A DNA stretch of 64,000 nt from Pseudarthrobacter sp. PS3-L1 (GCF_030063285.1 NZ_JASISU010000002.1:124001-188000); one strand, 5' to 3'. Shown: positions 1-8,207, counted from the stretch's first letter. The notes: generated by a model from the letters alone, not told the origin. Translations and numbers: made by a program.

Positions 1-1
1 T

Positions 2-205
2 GTGCGGCCGTCTGCGCGTCGGCGCGGTCACGCCGTCAAGGCGTTGAGTGATGCTCTGCCAATGGCCCGCGAGCTGGGAATCTCGCGAGTGTTGGTTACG
101 TGCAACGAAGATAACGCGGGCTCGCGGGCGACGATCGAAAAGAACGGCGGAATGTACGAGGACAGTCGAGGCGGAAAACGCCGCTACTGGTTCGACGCCC
201 TCTAA
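2..205 (+). CDS. GNAT N-acetyltransferase, C-terminal part (runs in from the left edge)
   Basis: The reading frame is open at the left window edge and holds the last 67 or so residues of a GNAT acetyltransferase. The segment RRRGHAVKAL is motif A, which binds the pyrophosphate of acetyl-CoA. It is followed by the usual helix and the late strand CNEDNAGSRATIEKNGG, where substrate-side residues and the N-x-x-(S/A) element sit. The substrate cannot be told. The gene points away from the HAD gene downstream, so the two are convergent. The true start lies outside the window. Family assignment is firm; function is limited to acyl transfer. Confidence 0.8.
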   Translation: MRPSARRRGHAVKALSDALPMARELGISRVLVTCNEDNAGSRATIEKNGGMYEDSRGGKRRYWFDAL

Positions 206-291
206 CCTTTGTGGGTCCTTGTCCAGGGAAAGGTTCCACGCCGGCGAGTGTCGACATTCTCGAGTGTCGTCGCCAAGTGAACCCTAAAACA

Positions 292-314
292 GCATCCTTC
301 ACCGGATGTGCGCC
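292..314 (-). repeat. gene-end motif (CCGGTGAAGGAT core)
   Basis: On the minus strand this reads ACATCCGGTGAAGGATGC, about 20 bases after the HAD stop codon. It is one of at least ten related copies at gene ends in the first 29 kb. CATCC and GGATG can pair into a small hairpin. It could be a terminator-like element or a cassette boundary. Confidence 0.5.
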
Positions 315-333
315 GAGGTGGAGGCATCCAACT

Positions 334-960
334 TCACTCGAACGCCATTGTCAGTTCCGCCAGGGATTCAATGCGCATGTCAGCCAGTTCGACCTCCGGG
401 CGCTGTGCATGGAGATATCCCCACGGGCCACGACGAACAAAGGCAGTCCGCATGCCGGCCTTGCGGGCAGGCAGGACATCGTTATCGATGCGATCGCCGA
501 CATACAGGATCTGCCCGGGATCAAGCTGCGCGGTGTCGATGATTCGGGAAAAGAACTCTGCAGAAGGCTTCGCCGCACCCCACGCAGCAGAGGAAGCGAT
601 GAAGTCTGCATTGAAACCGGCCTCGCGTAACTGGGCCTCGACACCAGCTGGCTGGTTCCCGGCTATACCAACCGACAGTCCCGCGTGCCGAGCAGCGCGC
701 AGACAAGCAAGCGCATCGGGGTAGAGGTCCGCTCGCTCGATGAGTGGAGGCACGACCGGAGGCTCGACCCCCAGCAGATCCCATACACGTCGGTGGTCCT
801 CGTCGCGGCCGATGAGTGCACCGAGAAGCGCCATCAACGTGAACGGCGTTACTCCCGCGCGCTCTGCCTGGGCTTTCCACGCGCGGGTTTCATCGACCAA
901 AGTTTCTCCGACATCGAACACCACAGCGCGGACTCCAGCTGGCATACGGGTTGTCGTCAT
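334..960 (-). CDS. HAD family hydrolase
   Basis: A cytosolic hydrolase of the haloacid-dehalogenase fold, 208 residues, the usual size for a stand-alone HAD. Motif I is VVFDVGETL with the nucleophile Asp16. The second position of the usual DxD is Gly here, a known variant. The motif III lysine is Lys131 (AAKPSAEFF) and motif IV is GDRIDND with Asp156 and Asp161. A helical cap of about 70 residues lies between motif I and the core. The substrate is unknown, probably a small phosphorylated or halogenated metabolite. It stands alone on the minus strand, with the gene-end motif just after its stop. Confidence 0.85.
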   Translation of the reverse strand: MTTTRMPAGVRAVVFDVGETLVDETRAWKAQAERAGVTPFTLMALLGALIGRDEDHRRVWDLLGVEPPVVPPLIERADLYPDALACLRAARHAGLSVGIAGNQPAGVEAQLREAGFNADFIASSAAWGAAKPSAEFFSRIIDTAQLDPGQILYVGDRIDNDVLPARKAGMRTAFVRRGPWGYLHAQRPEVELADMRIESLAELTMAFE

Positions 961-1098
961 GGCGTAATTCTTTCACTACTCCAGAGCCGTCCGATGGCCG
1001 GTCCTCCAGCGACGGCAACGGGTCTACACACACACTTCAGTCTTCCAGGAGCGCGGGCTTACAGGCCTGTGGATTCCCGTAAGACCCACCCGTAAAAC

Positions 1099-1117
1099 TG
1101 CCCGGTGAAGGTGCGGC
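1099..1117 (+). repeat. gene-end motif (CCGGTGAAGGT core)
   Basis: Reads TGCCCGGTGAAGGTGCGG on the plus strand, upstream of the minus-strand HAD gene. Unlike most copies, no plus-strand gene precedes it, so it may mark the end of a deleted cassette. Confidence 0.4.
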
Positions 1118-1164
1118 GGTTTCTGCCGGTCGACGCAATAGATGCCTGCCCTATGCGCAATGGT

Positions 1165-1346
1165 CAAAAACGACCGTTTGATACGTAGCCGGGATCGTCT
1201 TCAGCGGCAGTGTTGTGGAGGTCTACACGGTCTGTCAGAACTCGACGTCGAAATCAGAAAAGGTCAGAACCAGATCGGCACCGTTTTTGACTGGCGTCGG
1301 GGGAGCAGGTTGGGCCGTGATTATCTGATGGTGCCTCGTATCCTAT
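1165..1346 (+). repeat. 182-bp direct repeat, copy 1
   Basis: Almost identical to 9057-9233; the clear differences are a 5-base indel and a few substitutions. It has no convincing reading frame. The identity ends exactly at the AT centre of the palindromic site that follows (1345-1346). After that the two copies have unrelated right halves. This is the gene-free stretch between the HAD and VOC genes. Confidence 0.85.
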
Positions 1347-1374
1347 TAGTTTCGAGGTACTTAGGTTATGCGAC
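1331..1374. other. AT-centred palindromic site A (candidate recombination site)
   Basis: The left arm GTGCCTCGTATCC meets a right arm TTTCGAGGTACTTAGG at a central AT (1345-1346). The left arm is shared with site C at 9218-9245. The right arm is shared with sites B, D, E and G. This mixture of arms is what recombination at the centre would produce. Confidence 0.55.
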
Positions 1375-1402
1375 ATCTGACCACCCAGGGAGTGCTAGAT
1401 AC

Positions 1403-1428
1403 GTGCCCGTTAGCCGATCCTTCGTCTG
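1403..1428 (-). repeat. gene-end motif after VOC copy 1
   Basis: On the minus strand it reads CGAAGGATCGGCTAACG, 20-40 bases after the VOC stop. The matching copy is at 6895-6922. Identity between the two VOC units ends right after CTAACG. Confidence 0.55.
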
Positions 1429-1446
1429 ATGCTCGCGATATTCTGC

Positions 1447-1851
1447 TTACTCGCTGGCTACTAGCTCGATCTCGAAGCCGTCTGAGTTGAAGAGGTAAGC
1501 GGCATAGTGATCAGGGCCACCAGCGTGCGGGTACCTGTCCTGGAACAGCGGCATCCATCCGTAACGAGCGCTTTCCACGACAAGCACATCTACCTCTTTT
1601 TGGCTTCCGGCGTGGAACGCCAGGTGGTTGAGGCCTGGTGCTGTGCGCTCGTGTTGCCGGCCGCTCAAAGCCGGTGACTGTTCAGCCACTATGTAAGTCT
1701 GGTCAAGTCGCCAGCTGATTCCTGAATCCCAGCTTTGGTAGGTGGAGTATCCCAACCGGGGAAGAATCCAACCCCATTCCTGCTTGGCACGGTCTATGTC
1801 AGGGACCCACACCTCGATGTGGTGCAGGGATCCGGTGGGAGGGGTTTTCAT
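1447..1851 (-). CDS. VOC (glyoxalase/dioxygenase-like) family protein, copy 1
   Basis: A 134-residue protein of the vicinal-oxygen-chelate fold, made of two beta-alpha-beta-beta-beta modules. The first starts at HHIEVWVPDIDRAKQEW and the second at LNHLAFHAGS. It ends FEIELVASE, whose glutamate is the usual last metal ligand. His and Glu positions typical of metal binding are present. Relatives include glyoxalase I and fosfomycin or bleomycin resistance proteins, so it may bind or modify a small toxic compound; no substrate can be named. It is about 90% identical in protein to 6472-6876, which lies inverted 5 kb away. Differences cluster around residues 104-116. Confidence 0.85.
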   Translation of the reverse strand: MKTPPTGSLHHIEVWVPDIDRAKQEWGWILPRLGYSTYQSWDSGISWRLDQTYIVAEQSPALSGRQHERTAPGLNHLAFHAGSQKEVDVLVVESARYGWMPLFQDRYPHAGGPDHYAAYLFNSDGFEIELVASE

Positions 1852-1898
1852 AGTGGGAGTCTTCCATGCTCTACGACGACTCTCGGGTGACCGATCCC

Positions 1899-2456
1899 TT
1901 AGCTGATCAGTGACATAGACGTGGATCGGACGCGATCCAAACGCGCGCCGAAACCTGTCGGTACATTAGCTGGCAATTCATTGATGGGAAACCAGCGGAC
2001 ATCTTCGCTCTCATCACTCACTTCGATCTCGACGTCCGGGGTGATGACCGCAGTGAATCCCACATCCCAATGGGCCTCGCAGGAGAATCCGGCATGCAGA
2101 TCGTGTCGATCAAGATCCACGATCGCGGTTGAAAGTAGAACAAGCTCGCCGATTCCCGACTCCTCACGAGCTTCCCTCTGCGCTGCTTCCGCTACTGACG
2201 CGTCCGTCGCCTCGATGTGACCGCCGAACTGAACCCAGAACTGCCCCTTGCGATGAAAGCACAGCAGGACGCGATCGAATTCAGGGGAAAAGACGAAGCA
2301 CGAACCTGTGACATGCTCCGGGCCGCCATCTCGACGCAATGCCGCGTCCCCGGCAAAATTCACGAACCGCAGATACGCGTCTCGCTGTTCTGATTCGGGA
2401 AGTTCTCCCAGGGCAGTAAGCAGATTATCAAGAGGCATCTTGCCATCTTGCCGCAC
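1899..2456 (-). CDS. Nudix hydrolase
   Basis: A 185-residue Nudix protein that would hydrolyse a nucleoside diphosphate linked to another group. The Nudix box reads GGHIEATD then REAREESGI, matching the REUxEExGU half that binds Mg2+. The N-terminal 35 residues form a helical extension before the fold. The start shown is the first ATG; an ATG six codons later (MPLDNLL) is also possible. It lies 47 bases upstream of the VOC gene on the same strand and could be cotranscribed with it. The substrate is unknown. Confidence 0.85.
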   Translation of the reverse strand: MRQDGKMPLDNLLTALGELPESEQRDAYLRFVNFAGDAALRRDGGPEHVTGSCFVFSPEFDRVLLCFHRKGQFWVQFGGHIEATDASVAEAAQREAREESGIGELVLLSTAIVDLDRHDLHAGFSCEAHWDVGFTAVITPDVEIEVSDESEDVRWFPINELPANVPTGFGARLDRVRSTSMSLIS

Positions 2457-2605
2457 GCAACGAACAACTCAACGAATCGACAGAAGGGGGCTGTGTCCGC
2501 CGTCTGTTCGCACCCGTAAGCCCGTGTCCGAGTGCGCAGCCAGGCAAGCTTCCTCCCTCGGCGCCGTTAATAGCCCCCGTACGCACGTATACCCCGCACG
2601 ATCAT

Positions 2606-2635
2606 ACGTAGGTGAAGGTTCCCTAACCGACGCCG
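2606..2635 (+). repeat. gene-end motif (GGTGAAGGTTCCCTAACCG)
   Basis: A close match to the family, with GGT...ACC and AGG...CCT pairing into a short hairpin. It lies upstream of the minus-strand Nudix gene and follows no plus-strand gene, so it may be left over from a lost cassette. Confidence 0.45.
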
Positions 2636-2644
2636 TCCAGCCCA

Positions 2645-2760
2645 CCTCGAAACCCTAGGAAAGCGAGGTGTCTCGCCGTTTAAGGCCCGGCGTGCGAACC
2701 AGCCTGATCGGTTGTAGCTGTGTTTTATCGTATGTGTTTCGAGGCGCTTAGGTTATGAAA
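2645..2760. other. Two-part palindromic site B (TA-centred subsite plus AT-centred crossover-like site)
   Basis: The first palindrome is centred on TA at 2656-2657 (arms CTCGAAACC and GAAAGCGAG). About 76 bp later comes an AT-centred site at 2732-2733 with right arm GTTTCGAGGCGCTTAGG. The roughly 55 bp between them (GCGAACCAGCCTGATCGG within) recurs twice at 20787-20964. Identity with that locus stops at the central AT. The layout recalls a resolvase res site with an accessory subsite. The rest of 2457-2891 shows nothing else. Confidence 0.5.
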
Positions 2761-2891
2761 CATCGTGATTCCGTGGTCGGGGCGTTCATCTACTCGGTTG
2801 GGAACGTCCTGCGGGACTCTGCGGGAGCGCCTGGGCTGCACAAATGTCAATACTTGTTTGTACAAGCCCGGTGCGTCTGCATGTGGAACTC

Positions 2892-3551
2892 TCACCGGAG
2901 AGTTGAAACCATGTCGGGACGGATGGTTCTCGGTGAGGTGAAATCTGAGTTGTCCACGACGATCGTGGCACGTTCCCAAGGTCTTGCAGCATCTAAGTAG
3001 AGGCGCTGTCCTCCGATGTACCGGTGCATCGTTGGGTGTTCCGGGTCGGGGTTGCTGCCGTTTCGTACTGCCATTCGTGCAGCGGTTACGGTGAAAGGAA
3101 CGTGCAGGAATACCGATGCATCCCAGTAGGCGGTGACTTCATCGCGGTGCAGGAACATACCTTCTACAACGACCAGCGCATCTGATGGGGCGCGAACGAC
3201 TTCGGCTTGGTTCATTTGGTCGGTTACTGAGTCATAGGATGCCGGCGAGTACCAGCCGTCCCCTTGTGGGCCGAGTGGAGCGAGCACCTGATCGTTTAGG
3301 GCCGCGTAGTTGTAGGTGTTCTCCCAGAATCCTTTGGGTGAATTGCGTCCCTTGGCATGCCTGACGGGGGAGGGATTGAGGAAGTCGTCGGCGTGGATGA
3401 GGATCACGGGTCGATTCTGGATCTCGGATGCCAGGTTTTCGGCGAAGGATGTCTTGCCACTTCCGTCCACGCCGTCGACTGCTACTAACCGGCGCCCTGG
3501 ACCGACGGTGCTGAGAATTTCAGTGGCAAGTAATCGCATGAACTGCTTCAT
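2892..3551 (-). CDS. P-loop kinase, uridine kinase-like
   Basis: A roughly 219-residue cytosolic P-loop NTPase of the uridine kinase/phosphoribulokinase type. The Walker A motif is GVDGSGKT (about residues 27-34), followed by LIHADDFLNP, the DD(F/Y) that binds Mg2+ and substrate in uridine kinases. VVVEGMFLHRDE is the second strand and R.AVRNG the lid region. An upstream TTG could add 14 residues, but the ATG at 3551 with a purine-rich GGGGAT leader fits better. It is divergent from the methyltransferase at 3670. Uridine itself is not proven as the substrate. Confidence 0.8.
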   Translation of the reverse strand: MKQFMRLLATEILSTVGPGRRLVAVDGVDGSGKTSFAENLASEIQNRPVILIHADDFLNPSPVRHAKGRNSPKGFWENTYNYAALNDQVLAPLGPQGDGWYSPASYDSVTDQMNQAEVVRAPSDALVVVEGMFLHRDEVTAYWDASVFLHVPFTVTAARMAVRNGSNPDPEHPTMHRYIGGQRLYLDAARPWERATIVVDNSDFTSPRTIRPDMVSTLR

Positions 3552-3594
3552 ATCCCCATTTTCCTGTAAGTAGTCCCTATCCAGCGTCCTCAAG

Positions 3595-3612
3595 CGAATC
3601 CTTCACCGGGCG
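3595..3612 (-). repeat. gene-end motif (GCCCGGTGAAGGATTCG)
   Basis: Minus-strand copy of the boundary motif, lying between the kinase and the divergent methyltransferase. Confidence 0.45.
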
Positions 3613-3669
3613 CACTCGTCAGGCGACGCGCCGTTCAAGGCGTGAGTCGGAAATCAAGAGGTCCAAACC

Positions 3670-4551
3670 ATGATGGCCCACACTGGAACAGAGGAATGCC
3701 AAATAGTTGGGGGCGAAGACAAATTGACGACCGTTGATGCCGACCAGAGGGGCGCTAGCAATTGGGCCGGCGTGGCGCACCCCTACTCAGAGAGTTTCGC
3801 GCACCTGTGCGCTGCGGCGATTGTGCCGTTGCTCGACGCGGCAGAGGCGGTATTGGGGGAGTTCGCGGGTTGTCGTGTGGCGGATGTTGGATGTGGACCT
3901 GGGAACCTGACGGGCCTAGCCTCAAGTCGGGGGGCAGAGGCAACGGGCATCGACCCTGACGCCGAGATGCTCGCCTTAGCCCGTACAACGGCTCCTCAGG
4001 CACAGCTGCTCTTAGGCGGGTTGCCGAACTTACCACTCGCCCCAGATGCTTTTGATGCAGTGCTGGCAAACTTCGTCGTCAATCACGTCGGCGACCCTCG
4101 TGCCGCTGTTGCTGACCTCAAACGGGTCTGTCGGCCGGGCGGGGTCGTCGCTGTGACGATATGGCCCTCTGAACTCTCTGCCATAAATAGGCTCTGGTCA
4201 GAGGTAGCGCAAGCCAGCGGGGTCGCAGCCCCAAGCCAGCAAAGACTGCCAGCAGATAAAGACTTCGACCGTACCGAGCAGGGATTGAATGAACTGCTGG
4301 TGGGTGCAGGTCTGAACGAGGTGCAAACGAAGACTCTCTCCTGGGATTTCGCTATCGAGGCTGAAGACTTGTGGGCTGGACCGGCCGGCGGCGTGGGAGA
4401 AATCGGCAAAATCGTAACCAGCCAGTTGCCGATGATGCAGTCCACAATGCGGCACGAATACTTGCGCCTTGTCGCGCCCCTAACTAGCGGTGGAAAAGTG
4501 GTTTTACCGGCCGTTGCTCTGCTCGGGATTGGGCAGGCACCCTGCAATTAG
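3670..4551 (+). CDS. class I SAM-dependent methyltransferase
   Basis: A 293-residue methyltransferase. Motif I is VADVGCGPG (about residues 70-78), followed by the acidic ATGIDPD that holds the SAM ribose. DAVLANFVVNHVGD is motif II-IV and RVCRPGGVVAVTIW the typical post-motif III strand. This is the small-molecule (ubiE/Methyltransf_11) type; the acceptor is unknown. The N-terminal 30 residues are not conserved in the fold. AGAGG lies just upstream of the ATG. A gene-end motif follows the stop by about 12 bases. The gene stands alone. Confidence 0.85.
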   Translation: MMAHTGTEECQIVGGEDKLTTVDADQRGASNWAGVAHPYSESFAHLCAAAIVPLLDAAEAVLGEFAGCRVADVGCGPGNLTGLASSRGAEATGIDPDAEMLALARTTAPQAQLLLGGLPNLPLAPDAFDAVLANFVVNHVGDPRAAVADLKRVCRPGGVVAVTIWPSELSAINRLWSEVAQASGVAAPSQQRLPADKDFDRTEQGLNELLVGAGLNEVQTKTLSWDFAIEAEDLWAGPAGGVGEIGKIVTSQLPMMQSTMRHEYLRLVAPLTSGGKVVLPAVALLGIGQAPCN

Positions 4552-4562
4552 CCACCTCGTGG

Positions 4563-4593
4563 CGTCCCGCAAAGGATCGGCTTACGGACACGG
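4563..4593 (+). repeat. gene-end motif after methyltransferase
   Basis: GTCCCGCAAAGGATCGG then CTTACGGAC. The outer GTCC and GGAC pair, giving an imperfect palindrome similar to the copy at 22482-22512. Confidence 0.5.
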
Positions 4594-4619
4594 TCCTGAA
4601 GCTCTGACAAACTGGCCGC

Positions 4620-5195
4620 ATGACCACGATCTTCACGCACAAGCCGACAATCGAGGGCCAGCGCGTCAAACTTCGACCGATTTAGGCTCAGGATGCACCT
4701 ACGGTGCATCGGATGCTCCAGGACGCCGAAGCTGCAATTCTGACTGGATCAGTGCACTCCAGCAGCCAGACAACGCTGCCTTGGACTGTTGATGACCTCC
4801 GCGAGACGTACGAACGCTGGAGCTCCGCTGATGACCGTCTAGTCCTCGCCGTGATCGATAAGGCGACGAACGCGATGGTTGGAGAAGTCGTGCTCAACGA
4901 CTGGAACGAGTTGAACCGCTCCTGCGGCTTCCGCACTTTCCTTGGCGCCGAAGGCCGCGGCCGAGGACTTGGCAGCGAGGCTACCGAGCTGATTGTCCGG
5001 CACGGCCTACACAAGCTGGGTCTTCACCGAATAGCTCTTGAGGTTTACGCCTTCAACCCACGCGCCCGTCATGTCTATGAAAAAGTAGGATTTCGCTACG
5101 AAGGAACGGGCCGGGACGCACTGTGGTTCGACGAGCAATGGATTGACGTCCACTACATGTCGATCCTCGAAACCGACGCACCACTGAGTCAGTAG
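4620..5195 (+). pseudogene. GNAT N-acetyltransferase (RimJ/RimL type) with an in-frame TAG
   Basis: The full frame starts at ATG 4620 (MTTIFTHKPTIEGQRVKLRP) and continues in the same frame to 5195. A TAG at 4683-4685 interrupts it at codon 22. The rest is a normal RimJ/RimL-like acetyltransferase: motif A RGRGLGSEATELIVRHGL and the late strand NPRARHVYEKVGF with the usual N-x-x-x-x-x-Y. N-terminal substrate-binding residues lie before the stop. A shorter product could start at GTG or ATG codons near 4702-4716 and would lack the first strand. The gene is probably inactive, or a sequencing error lies at 4683. Confidence 0.75.
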
Positions 5196-5219
5196 AGTAT
5201 CCCTCACCGGGCATCTCCG
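5196..5219 (-). repeat. gene-end motif overlapping the methyltransferase stop
   Basis: On the minus strand it reads GATGCCCGGTGAGGGATAC. The TGA stop of the gene at 5204-5809 lies within it. Confidence 0.45.
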
Positions 5220-5809
5220 CGGATGGCGAGAATTGCTCCGTGGGGTCGCTGCCCGGTGGTTGTCCTTGCGTGAGTCTCGAGGATATCGAAGCCCGCGGCT
5301 ACCAGCTCGTCGCAGAGATCACTTACCGGCCATCGATATGCCGGGACGACCGCATGATCAAACTTCTCGATGGCGTGATTCTCGAAGAAGCCAATCAGCA
5401 GGGCGCCGCCAGGGCTGAGGACTCGATGGAACTCCAAGAGAGGAGTGTGGATCGTGTCTGGCTCATGGTGGATCAGTGAGTACCAGGCGAGCACTCCACC
5501 AATTGTCCCGGTGTCGACGTCGAGATTGTCGAGGCTGCTTGTCCGGAACGGAATACCGGGATAAGTATCGCGGGCGTGCGCAATGAACTCCGGAACCAGA
5601 TCCACTCCGAGGGCAGGGACTCCGGCTTCATTGAGGAAGTTCGTCCATTGACCTGGACCGCAGCCGGCGTCGATGACCGCACCATCAATGCCGTTCGCCC
5701 AGGTCGCCACCAGGTGACGATCTGAAGGGTGCACCGCACCGAATGAAGCGAAGCGTTCGACGTATTCGACCGCTCTGCGCGAATACGCATCGCTGACAGC
5801 GTTGATCAT
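5204..5809 (-). CDS. class I SAM-dependent methyltransferase
   Basis: A roughly 201-residue methyltransferase unrelated in detail to the one at 3670. Motif I is VIDAGCGPG (about 45-53), followed by ALGVDLVPEFI, then GGVLAWYSLIHHEP and RVLSPGGALLIGFFEN. The C-terminal VVPAYRWPVSDLCDELVAAGF is a substrate-cap element seen in class I enzymes of secondary metabolism. The start is taken at ATG 5809 (MINAVSDAYS); an in-frame TTG six codons earlier is less likely. It is convergent with the broken GNAT gene. The acceptor is unknown. Confidence 0.85.
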   Translation of the reverse strand: MINAVSDAYSRRAVEYVERFASFGAVHPSDRHLVATWANGIDGAVIDAGCGPGQWTNFLNEAGVPALGVDLVPEFIAHARDTYPGIPFRTSSLDNLDVDTGTIGGVLAWYSLIHHEPDTIHTPLLEFHRVLSPGGALLIGFFENHAIEKFDHAVVPAYRWPVSDLCDELVAAGFDILETHARTTTGQRPHGAILAIRGDAR

Positions 5810-5880
5810 GCGTTCGAGTCTAGGCAAGGTACGGACAGGTGCCTGGTTGCGGATTCTCGAGCTGGCGGTCTCCGACGTTT

Positions 5881-6384
5881 TTATAGTTGCATGCTGAGTA
5901 CTGTCCGGACGGGAATGTTCCCGCCTCGATCATCAGCGACGTGGTGCATTCCGATTTTCTCAGCTACCCGTTCAGAAGCCCGGTTTTCCGGATGGATGAT
6001 GGCTATCAGCTCGGCGACGTCAACGTGTTCTCGGGCGTAGTCGCGACAAGCAGCGGCTGCTTCTGTCGCAAACCCTTGGCCCTGCAGGTCGGAGCGCACA
6101 TGGTACCCAACCTCAAGCTTCGGCGTCCCGTTTACCTGCTGCCAAGTCAGACCGCAGTCACCAACGAACTTTGCTTCCCGTGTCTCGACAACCCACAGGC
6201 CGTACCCGTGTTCCGCGTAATTCTCCAGGTTCCACTGAATCCACCTTGCGGCCTCCTCCCGGGACTTGGGGGCAGGGTAGAAACGCATTACCTCTGGGTC
6301 TCCAAGCAGCGCCGTCATGTTTAGGACATCAGCTTCGGTCATTTCACGGAACTGCAATCGATCGGTCGGTTGTGGCGTTGGCAT
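5881..6384 (-). CDS. GNAT N-acetyltransferase, RimJ/RimL type
   Basis: A 167-residue acetyltransferase of the Acetyltransf_3 type. It has the N-terminal strand DRLQFREMTEADVLNM, the family element DPEVMRFYPAPKSREEA and the acetyl-CoA motif A DLQGQGFATEAAAACRDYA. The terminal NRASERVAEKIGM carries the conserved Asn and Ser. These enzymes acetylate protein N-termini or small amines; this one cannot be assigned. It starts at ATG 6384 and runs divergently from VOC copy 2. Complete, with no visible damage. Confidence 0.85.
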   Translation of the reverse strand: MPTPQPTDRLQFREMTEADVLNMTALLGDPEVMRFYPAPKSREEAARWIQWNLENYAEHGYGLWVVETREAKFVGDCGLTWQQVNGTPKLEVGYHVRSDLQGQGFATEAAAACRDYAREHVDVAELIAIIHPENRASERVAEKIGMHHVADDRGGNIPVRTVLSMQL

Positions 6385-6471
6385 CCGGTTACTTTACTTC
6401 GAGTACGCAGCTAAGGCCCGCAAGCCGATCGGTCTGCGGGCAGGAGTGGTCGAGTATGGAAAACTCCCAAT

Positions 6472-6876
6472 GTGACCACGCCTCCCACGGGATCCCTGCA
6501 CCACATCGAGGTGTGGGTCCCTGACATAGACCGTGCCAAGCAGGAATGGGGTTGGATTCTTCCCCGGTTGGGATACTCCACCTACCAAAGCTGGGATTCA
6601 GGAATCAGCTGGCGACTTGACCAGACGTACATAGTGGCTGAAAAGTCACCGGCTTTGAGCGGCCGGCAACACGAGCGCACAGCACCAGGCCTCAACCACC
6701 TGGCGTTCCACGCCGGAAGCCCCAAAGACGTCGATACGCTTCTCGCGGAAAGCGCTCCTCACGGATGGATGCCGCTGTTCCAGGACAAATACCCGCACGC
6801 TGGTGGCCCTGATCACTATGCCGCCTACCTCTTCAACTCAGACGGCTTCGAGATCGAGCTAGTAGTCAGCGAGTAA
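6472..6876 (+). CDS. VOC family protein, copy 2
   Basis: Inverted paralogue of 1447-1851, 134 residues, same VOC fold and same terminal FEIELV. The start codon is GTG here, where the other copy has ATG. Similarity in the DNA begins about 15 bases before the start and runs past the stop to the CTAACG at 6917. It therefore covers the gene plus its gene-end motif and little else. That is the signature of a self-contained cassette copied as a unit. Function is as uncertain as for copy 1. Confidence 0.85.
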   Translation: MTTPPTGSLHHIEVWVPDIDRAKQEWGWILPRLGYSTYQSWDSGISWRLDQTYIVAEKSPALSGRQHERTAPGLNHLAFHAGSPKDVDTLLAESAPHGWMPLFQDKYPHAGGPDHYAAYLFNSDGFEIELVVSE

Positions 6877-6894
6877 GCAGAATATCGCGAGCGT

Positions 6895-6922
6895 CAGACG
6901 AAGGATCGGCTAACGTAGCCAC
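6895..6922 (+). repeat. gene-end motif after VOC copy 2
   Basis: Reads CAGACGAAGGATCGGCTAAC. The right-hand limit of similarity between the two VOC units falls at the end of this motif. Confidence 0.55.
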
Positions 6923-6954
6923 TCCAATGACTCAGCTGCGTGTTTGGATGAAGG

Positions 6955-7377
6955 ATGACCACCATCAAAGTAGTGAGGGCCGAAGACCTGCCACTCAATG
7001 AAGTCCTTGAGTTGTACCGTGCAGTGGAATGGCTTGCCTACACGAAGGATCCTGACAATCTAGGACGAGCATTGGAAGGTTCTTCCACCCTCGTGGCCGC
7101 TAACGAAAGCCAGACGTTGGTTGGGCTAGCACGGGTCATTTCCGATGGTGCTTCAATTTGCTACCTCCAGGACATCCTCGTTCGACCGTCCCATCAAGGA
7201 CGAGGTATTGGACGAGCCCTCGCTGAACGGGCGCTCAAACAATACCCGCATGTGCGTCAGAAAGTCCTAATCACCGACAACGAACCGAAGCAGAAAGCGT
7301 TCTATGAATCGCTCGGCTACTCCCAGACAGAGGAGTTCCAAGGAGGATCCGTCAGAGCTTTCATCCGATTCGACTGA
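6955..7377 (+). CDS. GNAT N-acetyltransferase
   Basis: A 140-residue single-domain acetyltransferase of the short PF13508-like group. LYRAVEWLAYTKDP is the typical N-terminal helix. Motif A is VRPSHQGRGIGRALAERAL (Q/R-x-x-G-x-G/A), and the C-terminal part has KAFYESLGYSQT. The family is common in cassette arrays and acetylates small amines or peptides, but the substrate is unknown. The start is ATG 6955. A variant of the gene-end motif (CTACGTCCGCTAAAGGAAGG) follows directly after the stop. Confidence 0.85.
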   Translation: MTTIKVVRAEDLPLNEVLELYRAVEWLAYTKDPDNLGRALEGSSTLVAANESQTLVGLARVISDGASICYLQDILVRPSHQGRGIGRALAERALKQYPHVRQKVLITDNEPKQKAFYESLGYSQTEEFQGGSVRAFIRFD

Positions 7378-7495
7378 GGACCTACGTCCGCTAAAGGAAG
7401 GGCTACCGGGCATGTTTGTGAGCCCGCGTTGATGGCAGACGGGTAACTACCTGCAGTTAACTTCCCCGATACAAAGAACAGCTACCTTGTCCCTT

Positions 7496-7966
7496 ATGAC
7501 GCTGATCATTCAACTTGCAGACTTCGAGGATCCCGCACTGAGGACCTTCCTGGAAGAGCACCTTGTCGATATGGCACCATGCTCACCTTTGGAGTCTCAG
7601 CACGCGTTGGACCTCACTGCACTGCAGCAGCCCACCGTTCGACTCTGGGTAGCTTGGAAGGAACAACGGATAGCGGGTACCTGCGCATTGGCGGCACTGA
7701 CGCCTGACCATGAAGAGCTCAAAAGCATGCGGACCGACCCGGACTTCCGTGGTCAGGGGGTCGCTTCGGAGTTACTGCGTCATGTGCTGGCCAACGCCAA
7801 AATTCGCAAGGTAGCGCGCATATCCCTTGAGACCGGATCCATGGAGTTCTTTGCACCCGCACGGGCACTGTACAAGAGAAATGGGTTCGGTCAATGTCAG
7901 CCCTTCGGGTCCTACATTCAGGATCCTTACAGCATCTACATGACTCGTACCCTTCAACTGAGCTAA
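7496..7966 (+). CDS. GNAT N-acetyltransferase
   Basis: A roughly 156-residue acetyltransferase similar to the YjhQ/PsiE-neighbour type. MAPCSPLESQHALDL is a family element that contacts substrate. Motif A is DPDFRGQGVASELLRHVL and the end is FFAPARALYKRNGF followed by IYMTRTL. The start is taken at ATG 7496; a TTG three codons earlier is possible. It stands alone. The following 400 bases hold no gene except the start of a broken cold-shock gene. Confidence 0.83.
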   Translation: MTLIIQLADFEDPALRTFLEEHLVDMAPCSPLESQHALDLTALQQPTVRLWVAWKEQRIAGTCALAALTPDHEELKSMRTDPDFRGQGVASELLRHVLANAKIRKVARISLETGSMEFFAPARALYKRNGFGQCQPFGSYIQDPYSIYMTRTLQLS

Positions 7967-8185
7967 CTCTAGGATGGGTCGCAATGTTACCGATTGAAGA
8001 TAACGGCGCCCATCATGACAGGAGCCTCCGAAAGGGACGTCCCGTATGAAGGTCTTCCGCTGGCCTTCGTTAGGTCCTTTGACGCGTCGTCCTGATTCCG
8101 GCCGTTGGGCATAGCGTCGATTCCCGTTTGATCTGCTCTAAAAACAGACTGGCGAAGGCACCCTAGGCTCCACACGCCGAGTTGT

Positions 8186-8207
8186 CTCGTATCCCTAGGA
8201 AAGCGAG
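8186..8207. other. TA-centred palindromic site H
   Basis: Arms CTCGTATCC and GAAAGCGAG around a central TA (8196-8197), the same 22-bp plan as the accessory subsites at 2656, 20797 and 28718. No AT-centred partner is seen within 110 bp. The rest of 7967-8371 shows nothing recognisable. Confidence 0.5.
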
